Source: Brachionus manjavacas (taxonomy: Eukaryota > Rotifera > Eurotatoria > Ploima > Brachionidae). Taken from it: a stretch of DNA of 64,000 nucleotides. Every line of letters begins with the position of its first letter. Position 1 is the stretch's first letter. The stretch covers positions 4,903,501-4,967,500 of the forward strand of contig JAHQIY010000007.1 in assembly GCA_019054805.1 (NCBI GenBank), given 5' to 3'. This document shows positions 1 to 11,770 of this stretch, in pieces. The notes beneath the pieces were generated by a model. That model saw nothing but the letters and a program-made list of their open reading frames with translations, had not been told where the DNA came from and ran no database searches. Both the position numbers and the translations under genes were made by a program.

Positions 1-1
1 T

Positions 2-1594
2 AAACATATTGAACAAGACGGTAGTGTGAGCGATGAGAATATTGACGACTATGAACATCTTGCTGATGTTTTTGTTGATGATTCGACTAAAAATCATGAT
101 TTTGAAGTCTATCATGAAACTGATATTGAAAATCATAATGATTTCGATGAGTTAGTTGCTTTGATTGAAAATGTGAGTACACAAGAAAATGTCGATGAGG
201 ATGAGCTTATTACTACTAAAACTAAACAAAACAAACCGAAACTCGTATATCAGGACTATGAATTTATTTTCGAAAAATCTTATCCAAAAAAAAATAAAAA
301 CTATTGGCGATGTATTGTACCAAAGTGTAAAGGTCGAATGCATACGTGCTTAAATAACAAAGATATACATTTCTATAATGACAATCATTTTCATGAACCG
401 CAGCCTGATCGAGTGGCAAGTAAATTGGTAATGACAAATATGAAAGATCGTGCATGTGTCACATCAGAAAAGCCTCGAACTATTATAAATGAATGTCTTA
501 CTCAACTACCAGTTCATGCTGCGCCTTATTTGTCATCTAACAAAAATTTGACTCAATTGATAAACCGGACTCGTCGAGCTATCAATGACTTTGGTACTGA
601 CGGGAAAGATAGGCAACAAATTACGATTAAAGACAAGTATAAATATACCATTTCAAATAAAAATTTCTTAATTTTTGACAGTGGCGAAACAGATGAAAAT
701 CGAATAATTATACTGGGTACTAGTGATAATTTGGATTTATTAAGCAAAGAGGATGCTTGGTACGTTGATGGTACGTTTAATATTAGTCCAGATACATTTA
801 CACAAGTATTTACAGTAAACGTTATCATCAACAATAAGAATTTACCATTAGTATATGCTTTATTGCCTAACAAACAAAAAGTCTCTTATTCGAGAGTGTT
901 TGAATATTTGGTTTCTAATGTATCTAACAAACCAAAATATATAATGTCCGATTTTGAAAAGGGTATCACTAGTTGTGTTAAAGAAATCTTTAAAGGTACA
1001 AATGTAGGTGGCTGTTATTTTCATTTGGCTTCCAACTTGTGGAAGAAAGTTGTGAACAATGGCTCTAGGAAAGTGTTTCGCAAAGATGAAGTCTTTAGAA
1101 AATTTTTTAATTATTTAAAAGTGATCCCATTCATACCAATAAGAGATATCATTTTTGTTTTCAATCAACTAAGAAAAGCAGCTCCAAATGATATAATTTT
1201 TTTGTATGATTATTTTGAAAATAATTACATAGGCTGTCTTGTAAATGAAAGTTCAAGAACGCGTGCAGTTCCATTGTTTCCAATAGCAACCTGGAACGTT
1301 CATGAACGAGTTATCAAAGACTTGCCAAGATCTAATAACAGTCTTGAAGCTTGGCATAGGTCTTTGGCCCAAGATCTTTCAAGTCATCCTAATGTCAACA
1401 AATGTATCAAGCATTTTTTAAGAGAACAACATGCAACAGAAATCGCTATTGAGCAATTAAAGTCTGGCTATGTATTTGAACGATTGAAATGTGAAATTAA
1501 AAGAGACGAGGCCATTAAAATGTTGTATAAGTCATACGAAAGAAAAAATTATCTAATAGTATTAGATAATTTAGTAGCAATTCTTAAATCATAA
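2..1594 (+). CDS. FLYWCH zinc finger + MULE transposase, 5' end outside window
   Basis: Mutator-like (MULE) transposase, or a gene domesticated from one. Numbering residues from the GTG at 26: an acidic N-terminus, then a FLYWCH-type finger at about 73-125 (YWRC, C96, C101, H121, H123), then the MULE catalytic core. Candidate catalytic acids are D248 (WYVDGTF), D309 (SDFEKG) and E441 (NNSLEAWH), with the conserved C330/H333 (GCYFH) between them. The frame stays open up to the left edge and has no ATG before residue 136, so the real start or an upstream exon lies outside the window; GTG is not a credible start in an animal. The frame has no internal stop over 522 residues, unlike most other transposon pieces here, so it is either recently active or under selection. 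I could not find a terminal inverted repeat downstream. Confidence 0.85.
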   Translation, partial: KHIEQDGSVSDENIDDYEHLADVFVDDSTKNHDFEVYHETDIENHNDFDELVALIENVSTQENVDEDELITTKTKQNKPKLVYQDYEFIFEKSYPKKNKNYWRCIVPKCKGRMHTCLNNKDIHFYNDNHFHEPQPDRVASKLVMTNMKDRACVTSEKPRTIINECLTQLPVHAAPYLSSNKNLTQLINRTRRAINDFGTDGKDRQQITIKDKYKYTISNKNFLIFDSGETDENRIIILGTSDNLDLLSKEDAWYVDGTFNISPDTFTQVFTVNVIINNKNLPLVYALLPNKQKVSYSRVFEYLVSNVSNKPKYIMSDFEKGITSCVKEIFKGTNVGGCYFHLASNLWKKVVNNGSRKVFRKDEVFRKFFNYLKVIPFIPIRDIIFVFNQLRKAAPNDIIFLYDYFENNYIGCLVNESSRTRAVPLFPIATWNVHERVIKDLPRSNNSLEAWHRSLAQDLSSHPNVNKCIKHFLREQHATEIAIEQLKSGYVFERLKCEIKRDEAIKMLYKSYERKNYLIVLDNLVAILKS

Positions 1595-2620
1595 TGATTT
1601 AATTTGATAATTGACATATGATAATTTTTCTCTATTTTTTTTCGATAATTTTTTCTATGCATAAATTCGATAATTAATTTCAATAAAAAGAATTTCTATA
1701 ATTGGCTATTTATTTTTCTATCTAATTATTCGATAAAAAAAAATTCTATGAAAAGAACCAATCCCGTTTATTTAGAAGTTAAATGAAAGTGCTCTATTGT
1801 GCTCAATAATACTATAAGAAAAATCAAAACTTATCTAAAAAAAATAAGCTAAGATAAAAACAAACAAACCTTGGCTTTTTTTAAAACAAAATAAAAATTT
1901 ATTTAGATAGTTTAAATCAAATGTTTAGTTTTCTAGAAAATTCAGGCTACTCATTTAGCAAAAAAATCGAATAATTAATTAAAATTAAAAAATTAAAATT
2001 CGTAAGAAATTGATTGTGTAAAAAATTAGTGATGATTAAATGTGATTAATTTAGGAATTTTAGAATTTTATTATTTGTTTTGAAGTTTTATATTGTGATT
2101 CATGCTATCTATAATTAAAGATATTAAGAAAATAAGTTGTTTCGGCTCAAGAAGATTCTTGATATGATGTATTTTTTTTTTGAGATATTTTTAATTGAGA
2201 CTTAACTTTCGCTCATAAAGCAATTTTTTTTAAGTTTAAAAAATTCGTTGTTTTTAAATTGATAAAAATGATTATCATTACCAAAAAGAAAAAATTTATT
2301 TGATTTGTGTTTAAATTTGGTTTAAATTTTCCAAAGTAATTAACTATTTAAAAAAAAATTAAATTAAATGATATTTTAATTAAATGAAATAATCTTTAAA
2401 CTAATTTAAATTTAGCTTTTTATGAGAAAATTTAACTGAAAATTTTAGGGGTCTTAAGGAGTTTTGAAATTTTTTTAGTTTAATTCAATTTTTAATTTTT
2501 TTAAAAATAATATGGAAATGGTAACTTTGAGTATTAAAAAAGTTCGATAGCCGGATGGTTTTTGAGTTAGTCATTCAAGAAGATTATCAAAGGTTCAAAA
2601 CTGGCTGAAGGAGAAAAAAT
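1595..2620. other. AT-rich spacer, no gene seen
   Basis: About 1 kb of low-complexity AT-rich sequence 3' of the MULE frame. A loose recurrence of the motif CGATAATT near 1640-1740 is visible but no inverted repeat or coding frame. Confidence 0.5.
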
Positions 2621-2820
2621 CTTTAAAATATCTCTGCAGTACGTGACGAATGTTTCGACTCCTATTGTCATAAAAAAGGGAACTAGTTTTGACTCGATAA
2701 TAATTGTGGTGTAGATGATCGACTCGATGCAGTAACCTTTGAGTCAGGTCGGAGCCGTTGCTAAAAAAAAGCACTGTAAAAGGAGATAAGCGCCTTCCCA
2801 TTATCCGCTAGGTAGAAAAG
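2590..2820 (+). repeat. Dispersed retroposon 3' end, family with GCATCGAGT / GAGGAGATGAGC core, copy 1
   Basis: This stretch reads on + as a copy of a family also found on - at 8075-8215 and 37612-37730. The shared parts include ACTCGATGCAGTAACC, the GGTCGGAGCCGTTGC block, and a terminal block with CTTCCCATTATCC. In the 37.6 kb copy the terminal block is followed (on its own strand) by an ATT repeat run, and here by AAAATAATAAA. That pattern suggests the 3' end of a LINE or SINE. No open frame is kept. Confidence 0.6.
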
Positions 2821-2829
2821 GGACAATTA

Positions 2830-3030
2830 AAATAATAAATTACCATATATTAAACCAAAATTTACCCAAGTCTATTAATGTGCTTTAATACAGATTAATT
2901 CGATTATGAAGTTTTAAAAAAGGGAAATTGTCTAAAATTTTTTTTGAAATATATTTAATTTCAAATTTAAGGATTAAGATACAGGAAAACTAAGATGGTC
3001 CCTTTGTTAACTGAAGAACAGTGAATACAA
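2830..3030. repeat. Dispersed AT-rich repeat, copy 1 (second copy 33090-33300)
   Basis: The stretch from AATAAATTACC through CCTTTGTTAA aligns collinearly with 33090-33300, sharing blocks such as AAAATTTACC, AAAAAAGGGAAA and CCCTTTGTTAA. Identity is roughly three quarters by eye. Part of the family downstream (CAGCTAATTTTATTTT) also recurs near 57440. Type of element unknown. Confidence 0.5.
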
Positions 3031-3039
3031 ACACAAGTG

Positions 3040-4986
3040 TAATTCTTAAAATTTTTATTTTTTAACTATTAAATAAAATACATAAATTTATATACTTGTG
3101 AAAAATAACAAATTTTTTTTTTAAAATAATATCCTAATTTTTTTAATTTAAATTTTATTAATTTCTTAATTTTTTTTTTACTAATATAAGCTGATATCAG
3201 CTTAAATGAGGAAGGGACAAAAAAATGATCCAAACTGCTGATAGCTATATCTAACTAGTTTATTATTTTTAAATATTGATAAATCAATAAAAATTTTGTT
3301 ATTATCTATTAAATTATAATCTATTTAAAAAGAGTTTTAAGGTGTTAGTAAGTTAGCCAATTTTTGCACACTAAGTTTTCTCAAGTATTAAGATAAATAA
3401 TTAATGAAAATTGCTGCAAAAAATCCTTTAGCAAGCACTTAATAATTAAAAGACTCATTTTATTAATAACCACTAATGATATATTTATACCATGTTCTTT
3501 CAATATCTCTTTAACATTATTATCTTCATTTTGGAATGAATTATTTCTTTAATTATAGGTCTTAGCATTCCCTTAAATTTTGCATGATGTAAAAAAATAG
3601 GAATAAGTTATAAATAAAAAATATCATTGATCACATCGTTTACAATGAAATAGGTTCTATTGTTCTCATTTAAGAATGATCAATTTATCATTCTTAAATT
3701 TTTATTAAATTGATCTTAATTAGACTTTTATCTGACAGCTTGAAAGATATGCCGCTTTATGAGAAAAATCAAAAAAAATAATAGAAACGATCCAATTTGT
3801 ATCAAATTCTAAAAAAGCAAGATTTTAGTTCTAATTAATTTAAATTCATTATACTTTTAAGAGCAGATTTTTCCATGGATTAGAAAAAAAATTTGATTAA
3901 ACTATAATTAAAAATTACACATAATTGTACATTTTAAAGTCTTTTTTTTTGCTTTAATTATTAAAATTTGTTAATCTCATTCATTCAACTGCAGTTCTGA
4001 AACAGATTCTTCTACCCAAACATTCCTTGCAATCAAAAAAATATTAAAATAATTTTAGCTAATCTTTAAATATTAAATTCAAAAAGAATCTATATTTTTG
4101 GAGATTATTACTAAAGTATAATTAAAAAATTAAACTCACCATCAAAGCTAAATTATTTAATAATATTAGAAAAACACGTTCTATAAAAATTTTTAAATTC
4201 ATGTTTTTCTCAAAATTTTAAACTCAACTAAACTTGGTTCAATAATTGAAAAAAAATTTATCCAATTCTTTAACTTTTTAACATAAGACTGCAATCAAAT
4301 ACAAAAAAATTCAATTTTAATTATACCTAGAAGACGGATCTAGATGGACGGATACGAATTGGTGGATTTGGATTTTAGGTACCTAAAAGACGTATTATTT
4401 TTACGGAAGTTTTTTTCTTCTTATAAGATATGAACTGTCTGATACTGAATAAATATTTTTTTTTTTCTATTATAAAATAAAAATTCATAAAAACAATATT
4501 ATCTATAAAAATTTTCACATAAAACGGCGAAGCCACAGAGGAGTTCAATCCCATTTTAAAAAATTCAATTTATAAAAAATACTCATACATTTTCAGTTAA
4601 ATTTTGAATTTTCGAAAATAAATAGAAAATTAAGAATTTTGATCCATCCTTTAGAATAAATCCTTAGATCCGAATTCGTCTTTTAAATATAATCGTATTT
4701 AACAAGTTAAAATTGTTTTAAATCAATTGATAACTAGACAATTTATATCCTCAATTTTAAGATTTTGATTCAAAATCAATCCTTAAATGATATCTATGGT
4801 TTTGATTTCCTTAATTTTTTCTAATTATTCTTAGATCCTAACAATATTAAAAAAAAATTAAATAACTTTGATAAATTAATTAAAAAATCAGTTTCTTAGT
4901 AATCTTTTTAAATTCGAATCAATTAAGTGAAAAAAAAAACAAATAAATTTTAAAACTTTCTAAAATTTTGAAAAGTCAAATTCGAG
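3040..4986. other. AT-rich spacer upstream of LRR gene
   Basis: Nearly 2 kb with no coding frame. A 14-bp palindrome AGCTGATATCAGCT sits near 3189-3202; the same GATATCA core is seen in the sub-terminal part of the element at 47.6-48.9 kb, so this may be a worn end of that family. Confidence 0.4.
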
Positions 4987-6591
4987 ATGAAATTATTAAT
5001 CTGTCTAGCTATTTGCTTTCTTAACAATTTGAACAATGTCCAAAGCAAAATTGTCAACTACGAAGAAAAAACAGGCCAAGGCAATAGCTTAAACCGGTTT
5101 ACTTTTGGTACAAATGGATGTCTTTTCCAAGGCTGCGAGTGTTCAACTAAATCAAGTCCAGAATTTTCAGTGACATGCGATGGTGAAATATATCAGCATT
5201 TTAAAGTAATGTTCCCTCTACGAAAAGATCAATCGAACACAAAGATCAATGATTTTCTTTTAATGAACCATAATTTTTACTCCATTCCGCCACAAATTTT
5301 CCAAGGGCTTGATATCAAAAATTTAATTTTTGTCAATAATCGATTTGATAGTATTTTTTTTGATTCTTTTGCCAAAATTTCCTCTCTTCAATCTTTAGAA
5401 TTTTATGATAATAGTTTTTCCGAAATTGACAAAGACTCTTTGGCACCTTTATTCGACAAAGTAAGTCGACTTGTTTTCTATGGTAATGGATTGACAGAGG
5501 ATGCTGCGAGAAAAGTTCAAAATTCAATTGAAAATTTCAAAAATCTTACCTATTTGGCAATAGAAAATTTCAATTTGGAAGACTCATCAGAATGGCTTAA
5601 GATTAACAGCAAAAAACTTCGTGTTTTGGATCTTTCAATTAACAAATTAAAATCTTTTTCATTTTTTGTCAAATCTGGCAACAATTCTTTCAAATATTTG
5701 ACCGAACTTTACCTTAGCTCAAATGCTCTTGGACCTTTGTTTTATCTATCCGATTTGAATACTTTTTCAAGTCTCCAAGTCCTCGATTTGAGTAAAAATA
5801 ACATCCAAGACTTTAGCACAGATTCTTATGTCTTTAAAAAACTAGAAAAACTAGATCTTTCTGAAAACATGCTAAAATTTATTTACCGTGATTATTTCAA
5901 AAAAATGCCCAGTCTAATCGAGCTAAACCTCCAGAACAATTTAATTTACCAAATCGACATAGACTCGTTCCATCAAAATCCATACTTGGCCACACTAACA
6001 CTGTCCAATAATCAAATTAATTATTTAGACTCGATGCTTACAGACTCTTTGCAGAAGCTAAAAAATTTCAATGTGCACACGAATTATCTAGACACGATGC
6101 CATCCATTTATAATATGACAAATTTGGAAGTGCTTGATATCTCCAACCAGCAAGTTTTGGTCTTTAATGTGCCTGACTATTCATTTGATCGCCAAAAATC
6201 ATTAACTAAAATGTCAGTTTCTTTAGTTGGGTCCCCTGGGTTGATGCTAAATTTTGGAAAAAAAGCGTTTTGTTCAAAAGATAAAAAAACAATTTTAGAC
6301 TATATTGAATTTACTCACCTCAATATACCTAAATCCAATGTTTGTCTTTTAGGACAACTGAAAAATTCTACAGTTGATTTGTTTCGCAAGGTTGATTCCA
6401 AATTTCTCTATGATTTTTCTCGTAACAAAATTTGCAATTGTTATTTAATTGACTATTTTAATAATGAAGGCATTAATTTTGGCAGATCGTGTAAAATAGA
6501 TTTGAATAAGTGTGAAGAAGACTATTTTCGGCAGCAAGATCAAATAGACTTCAACCTTGATTGCAAATCAAGAGAAAAATTTGAATGCTAA
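4987..6591 (+). CDS. Secreted leucine-rich-repeat protein
   Basis: Single-exon gene for 534 residues. The first 20 residues form a signal peptide (hydrophobic LLICLAICFL core). A Cys-rich N-terminal cap follows at about 45-65 (GCLFQGCECS then VTC). Around ten to twelve leucine-rich repeats run from about residue 85 to 400, the clearest being LRVLDLSINKLKSF, LQVLDLSKNNIQDF, LEKLDLSENMLKFI, LIELNLQNNLIYQI and LATLTLSNNQINYL. A second Cys-rich region near the end (NKICNC, then SCKIDLNKC and a final C) looks like a C-terminal LRR cap. There is no second hydrophobic segment, so it is predicted to be secreted, not membrane-bound. Such proteins usually bind other proteins outside the cell; the ligand cannot be told. 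The ATG is preceded by an in-frame-free AT-rich leader, and AATAAA appears within 60 bases of the stop. No orthologue name is justified. Confidence 0.9.
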   Translation: MKLLICLAICFLNNLNNVQSKIVNYEEKTGQGNSLNRFTFGTNGCLFQGCECSTKSSPEFSVTCDGEIYQHFKVMFPLRKDQSNTKINDFLLMNHNFYSIPPQIFQGLDIKNLIFVNNRFDSIFFDSFAKISSLQSLEFYDNSFSEIDKDSLAPLFDKVSRLVFYGNGLTEDAARKVQNSIENFKNLTYLAIENFNLEDSSEWLKINSKKLRVLDLSINKLKSFSFFVKSGNNSFKYLTELYLSSNALGPLFYLSDLNTFSSLQVLDLSKNNIQDFSTDSYVFKKLEKLDLSENMLKFIYRDYFKKMPSLIELNLQNNLIYQIDIDSFHQNPYLATLTLSNNQINYLDSMLTDSLQKLKNFNVHTNYLDTMPSIYNMTNLEVLDISNQQVLVFNVPDYSFDRQKSLTKMSVSLVGSPGLMLNFGKKAFCSKDKKTILDYIEFTHLNIPKSNVCLLGQLKNSTVDLFRKVDSKFLYDFSRNKICNCYLIDYFNNEGINFGRSCKIDLNKCEEDYFRQQDQIDFNLDCKSREKFEC

Positions 6592-7285
6592 TTTAATTAA
6601 AACTCAATAATTCTTTTTATTTAAACATTTAAAAAATAAATTTTCAAACTTAATTTTTTTTTAATCAATTAAATTTAAAAAAAAAACTTTTTCAAAACTT
6701 AAAACTTGAACTTTAAATAGCCTTATTTAATTAAACAAGAAAATAAAAACCTTAGCTTTAAAAATATAAAAAATTATTCAAATGTAATGTCCAAATCAAT
6801 TGTGTTTTACAAAAAAAATTTAAAGCAAAATCATATTTTACACAAGTAGCTTTTGTTATTCCTTTACCAAATAGTTGCAAGTTTTATTTGACACATATTT
6901 TATATCAAGCTATAATTATATAAACAAATTTCTGAAAACGATAAATAAATAACTAAGCGAGCTAGAAAAATGCCTCTGGAAGCGGAAAACAAAAATATCT
7001 GATGAGAATGTTTGTCTTGAGAACCGAAAATACTTATCTAAACTTAAAGATTCATGATAATAAACAAGTCAATAAAAAGTCTATTTTTTAGATTTTTTTG
7101 AATTTAAGTTTGACTCAAAATTAACCTCTATTCCCATGATTGAAGATTAGAACAACGATGCAACTCAAGGTTAAATATGTTAGAATTTTTTCAAAAAAAT
7201 GGGACTTAGATATCTAAAAATTAGGTGATCTCTACAAATCATTAATATAATCAATTTTAGGCTATTACTTTCCTTGTCTCTACTT
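6592..7285. other. 3' flank of LRR gene, no further gene seen
   Basis: AT-rich sequence with a polyadenylation-type AATAAA shortly after the stop codon at 6591. No reading frame or repeat family recognised before the LINE remnant at about 7290. Confidence 0.5.
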
Positions 7286-7289
7286 TTTT

Positions 7290-7600
7290 TCAGAATCAAA
7301 CCTTAGAAGAATACTATTGAAAACTCAGCAGTTCGATTCATTCTAAAACTAAAATATGATGCTTCCTCTGAAATTCTACATTATGAGGCTCTTGATAAAC
7401 TAAAACTCCTATAATTGATTTTTTGAATTGATTGAGAGATATATTGAGGCAGGACTGAGTCTGTTCCATTGGTAAACAGACTGGTAAAGGAGTACATAAA
7501 GGGTTTCGGATCAAGATTCATGGAATACACTACTCCTTTGTGTAATAGCTACCAACTGTGTCTTCCTTTATTCAAGAACTTATTATCCCTACTTGAAAAA
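7290..7600 (+). mobile_element. Old LINE 3' remnant (FELSERYVGTGLS family)
   Basis: The segment around TTGAGAGATATATTGAGGCA, followed by GACTGAGTCTGTTCCATTGG and CTCCTTTGTGTAATAGCTACC, is the decayed counterpart of the C-terminal end of the LINE at 62220-63145. A further copy is at 37010-37345. All three are in + orientation. Many stops and small indels; it lacks the GAAGGAGC...CGGTACAGA tail seen in the younger copies. Confidence 0.65.
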
Positions 7601-8074
7601 CTCATTACTTAATTGAAATTAATAATTAAGTATAAATTTAACTCGAGAAAAAAGTATTATTTTTAATATTTTTTTTATTTTTTCCTTCTATATTTTATTC
7701 TTTTTTTTTCAATCTGAAAAAATTTCGAAAGAAATATTTATTGAAAAAAAATAAACAAAATCAACAATTTTTTAAGTTTTCACACATGCCATTAATGAGA
7801 AATTAATTTTATGATATAGGTTGACTTGTAGCTTAATTTTTTCATTTTAAGACTTTTACTAGATAAAATATAGCTCCGGTTGATAAATAAGCATAATCAC
7901 TTTCTATTTTAGTTTTCTTTCGATATTTTAATTTTTCCATATATTTTTTTCGACATTTACCTATCGACATTAATTTATGTCGATATTTTTACCTTTCGAT
8001 ATTTTTAATTTTTGATATTATGTCATACGCTCTTTTTTATAATAAAAATAATAATTTGTACCTTTTCTTTCATA

Positions 8075-8215
8075 GTGGATAAAAAGGGAGGCGCTCATCT
8101 CTTTTTCCAGAATTTTTTTGAGCAACGGCTCCGATCTGACACAGAGGTTACTGCATCGAATTGGTGATCTGTACCCAAATTATTACTCAGCCGAGACCAG
8201 CCCCACTTTTATTAG
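8075..8215 (-). repeat. Dispersed retroposon 3' end, copy 2
   Basis: Reverse-complement relative of 2590-2820, with the shared blocks GAGGCGCTCATCTC (as seen on +), AGCAACGGCTCCGATCTGA and ACTGCATCGA. Upstream on + it is preceded by an ATAATAAAAATAATAATT run that would be the 3' tail on its own strand. Confidence 0.6.
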
Positions 8216-10424
8216 AACGTAATTAAAATATTTCTATTAGAAAATGTAAATTCAATTTTTTTTAAATATATAAATTTGAATAAACGATTTATTTAAAAAA
8301 TGAAGTTAGATTACCTTTTAATATTAAAATAAATCATTAAAAAAAAAATCTTTCAGAACTACTTCAAGAAGTTGTGAAACAAAATGGGTGGGGTATTTGT
8401 GAAATATCCAACTAATTTTGTATCATAAGGTTTTTGAAATAAATTTATTAAAAACTAATTAGAAATTCCTAATCACTGATTTTAGAAACTAAATGCTAAT
8501 TTTTTAAATTTATTTAAATAATTGTTTTAATTTGTATAAAAAAATTGCGAATAACTTTCGATTGTGTCACAAATAAAGATCGTTTTGAAATAAAATATCT
8601 AACTAAAATATTTTTCATTGTTAAATTCAACTAGATTAAAATGCTTTTTTGAAAAAATGCGTAGGTAAATCATTATTATTAAATATTTAAAAACCAACAG
8701 GCATAATTTTTATATGGTACTTTTAATCTGAATTTTTGTTTTTACTTTTTTCTTTTAGATGGTAAGAATGCCAAGATTTTTCAATTTTTCAAAAATCTAG
8801 AAAAACTGCTAATTAATTTAAATCCAGGTAATTTGATATTAACTTTTGATAAAAATAAATATATTCTAATCAAAAGATATAAACATCAATATAAACATCT
8901 TCAATATATTAGTGAAATCGAAGGCAATTGCAAAAAGATAATAAAATTATTGCAAAACCTTTAAGGTTTTAAATAAATACATACAGTTAATAAATACAGT
9001 TAATAAAGCAATTTTTTACTCAAACCTGGGCTTCTCGAAGTTCGAAGGCAAATTGAGTTTCAAATGCTTCAGAATTTTAAATAGATATAATTACATATTA
9101 ATGAATAAATTTTCTGGCAGAAATTGTATTTTATTTTAGAAATTTGTATTTTTTTAATCAAAAAAATATTTGGTCAGCATCTCAATCTCAATAATTTTTT
9201 TTTTATTTAAGAAATGCAAGAATCAAAGAATCATTAATCATGAGTAGTACATTCGGTTTGAATAAAATAATTAGCACAATTTAAAATGTAAATGCCCTTT
9301 TTTAGACTGGTCAAATGTATTCCAGCGCACTTAGGTAATAGTGCTGAGACTCTCTTTTGTTACTTTATCGTAATCGCTAGCTATTCAATAAATATCAAGT
9401 TTTGGTCTAATTTTAATCTGATTTTAGATTAATTTTATCTATTGTAGTTAAATAAACAGTTTTTTTTTTAAAACTATTTATTCTACTTATTACCCTTTAG
9501 ATCTTTTATAGATCAAGCAATATACTACTTTTGAGTATTTAAAGAATAAAATAAAAGAATTTTTAAAGATTTTTTTATAGACTTCATCCGAGGATTAAAT
9601 GAGAAAAGAAATTTAAAAAGTTAATTATAAAATAATCATCAAATAAAATATCATAAGCTACTGACCAAAAAAAATAAAATACAGACCCATTAAACAGGAG
9701 CTTTTTAGAAATATTTAGAGAAATGTGGTAATTAATTGTTAATCAACAGTGTTTTAGATAATAACAATTTTATAAATAAAACACAATAGAGGTTAACTAG
9801 TCTGTTTCAAACTAGCAAGCTTCGATTAGAAAGTAATTCAACCATTGCTTCAGAGAATATTATAAACGAAAGAATGTTTATAATTTTTCCTTCGTTTTTT
9901 ATTTTAGAAAAAAACTAGGTTTTAAAGTAAACAATTTAAAATTAATTTCTGCTCAATAGAATGAATTTAAAGGATTAAACTTAAAAATTTATTCAATTTT
10001 TTGAAGAGGTTTTTTTTTCAAATTCAAAACAATACAGATTTTAAAAATCAAAGCTAAAACATCCTTTAGCTAACATAATATAGCTAATAAAACTAACATC
10101 TTTTTACAATTTGCAAATTTTCCAAACGAGAAAAAAAAAAAATTTATTAAGATTTAATTTTTTTAGAGTATATAATGGTTAAAAAATCGTAAAAAAATGG
10201 TAAAATGTTTAATATATTTTTATACAAAAAAATTTTTTTAAAAATAAAAGATACATTCAATATCTCCTATAAAGTCTTGAATCTTATTTTGATTTAGAAA
10301 CTTTTTTGTGAAAGTAGGCAAAAATGAACACCACAAAATCTATTCAAAATGCATTTCATTAGAAAGGCAATAGCTTTCGTCATTTAAAAAAAATTAAGGA
10401 TTTATAAAATTTCGCTCTTTTCTT
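8216..10424. other. AT-rich gene-free region
   Basis: Over 2 kb without a convincing coding frame. Short higher-GC patch near 9290-9400 not matched to anything else in the window. Confidence 0.45.
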
Positions 10425-11134
10425 GGGTCTCCCCGGTAGTTTTATCAACTGATAACATAAGGTGTTATCAAATATTGAGCAACCGATTATGTTATCAAGG
10501 TAATAACAACTTTTGTTATCAAAAGATTTTGTTATCAGTAATTTAATATTATTTAATATTAAAAAAAAAGTGTTATCAATAGACTTATTATGTTATCAAT
10601 AAAATAATTATGTTATCAAAAAATTTTAAATTAAAAAAGTTTCCGAATCCAGGTCATTATTAAATTAATCTTAAAACAAAAAATATGTCATATCACAAAT
10701 ACATTTTATTTTATTTATGCTTTTTTGCCATGTGAATTTGTATTCCCCTTTCACCATTCATAAACTATAAAAACATAAACCATAGCATAAAAATTCCTTA
10801 GATTCGTTTATATCACTTTTATTAGTCGACATTTTATTCTCAATTTTAATGCTTATTTTTTTTTAACTTTAAATATTTTAAATATGCTATTTTTTTTTCA
10901 ATTGTAACTTAACATTATGTCATCAAAACATATTTTGTTATCACAAATAAAAATCACAAAAATTTTTTTTGTTATCAAGTGTACAAATGTGTTATCAAAT
11001 ACAGAATTATGTTTTCTTTACTGATTACAAAATCTTTTGATAACAAAAGTTGTTATCACCTTGATAACATAATCGGTTGCTCAATATTTGATAACATCTT
11101 ATGTTATCAGTTGATAACACTACCGGGGAGACCC
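10425..11134. mobile_element. Non-autonomous DNA transposon (MITE), ~110-bp TIRs, 8-bp TSD
   Basis: Both ends begin GGGTCTCCCCGGTAGT and stay inverted copies of each other for about 110 bp with only a few mismatches. The element is flanked on both sides by the identical 8-mer CTTTTCTT (10417-10424 and 11135-11142), a target-site duplication. The interior is built of many scattered copies of TGTTATCA in both orientations and has no transposase. An 8-bp duplication points to the hAT, Merlin or P superfamily. The GGGTCTCCCC end is not the usual hAT CAG start, so Merlin-like is possible; not settled. The open frame 10979-11350 crosses the right end and is not a gene. Confidence 0.9.
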
Positions 11135-11586
11135 CTTTTCTTTTGTTCAGAATATAATACCGTAATTTATAAAATAAATTTAGTATCTAATTTTAATTAT
11201 AAAAATATCCAATGTACAAAAATTTCTAATGTGTCCTTTTTCCTAACAAAATTTTTAAAATCGTTCCAAACCATTTCAAAAAGATTCAAGTTTGTTAATT
11301 TAGATGGAGATTTAGCCTTAAAAATAATAAGGAGTTCACTAATTACCTAAGGTCTCAAGGAGAGAAACGTTTTAAAGACGATCCAGGTCAAACATTAGGT
11401 CATTATCAAAAAACTTCTCCTGAAATAATGCAAAAATGAAAAAAATTGATAATTTTAAATTGCATTTATTCAAAATTTTTTGGTTTTTACAAATATAAAC
11501 AATATTTTACGTAATTTTCGTAAATTTACTTTTTTTCAAAAAAGTCATTTTACGTAAAAAATGGTAAATCCATTTATAAAGATTAA

Positions 11587-11770
11587 ATATCCCCAAAGTC
11601 TCTCGATTTAAATCCCATTGAACTTTTGTGGAACGAGTTAAAACAGCATGTAAGAAAAAGAATGATTTTATCCGAAGTTGATTTCCAAATGGCGATCAAA
11701 GATTTCGAAAAATCTTTAACAAAAGAAAAATGCCAAAATTATATAAATCGTTTAAAAAAGGTTTTTATTT
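11587..11770 (+). pseudogene. Tc1/mariner transposase C-terminal remnant
   Basis: The frame reads PKSLDLNPIELLWNELKQHV followed by an alpha-helical tail ending NYINRLKKV. This is the DDE-domain end of Tc1 transposases (consensus SPDLNPIE.LW..LK). Nothing of the N-terminal half is visible next to it. The same end is found at 33700-33890. Confidence 0.75.

Noticed and set aside
553-873. 106-residue frame on -
   Set aside because: Opposite strand of the MULE transposase frame.
10979-11350. 123-residue frame on +
   Set aside because: Crosses the right inverted repeat of the MITE at 10425-11134 and shows no protein-like features.
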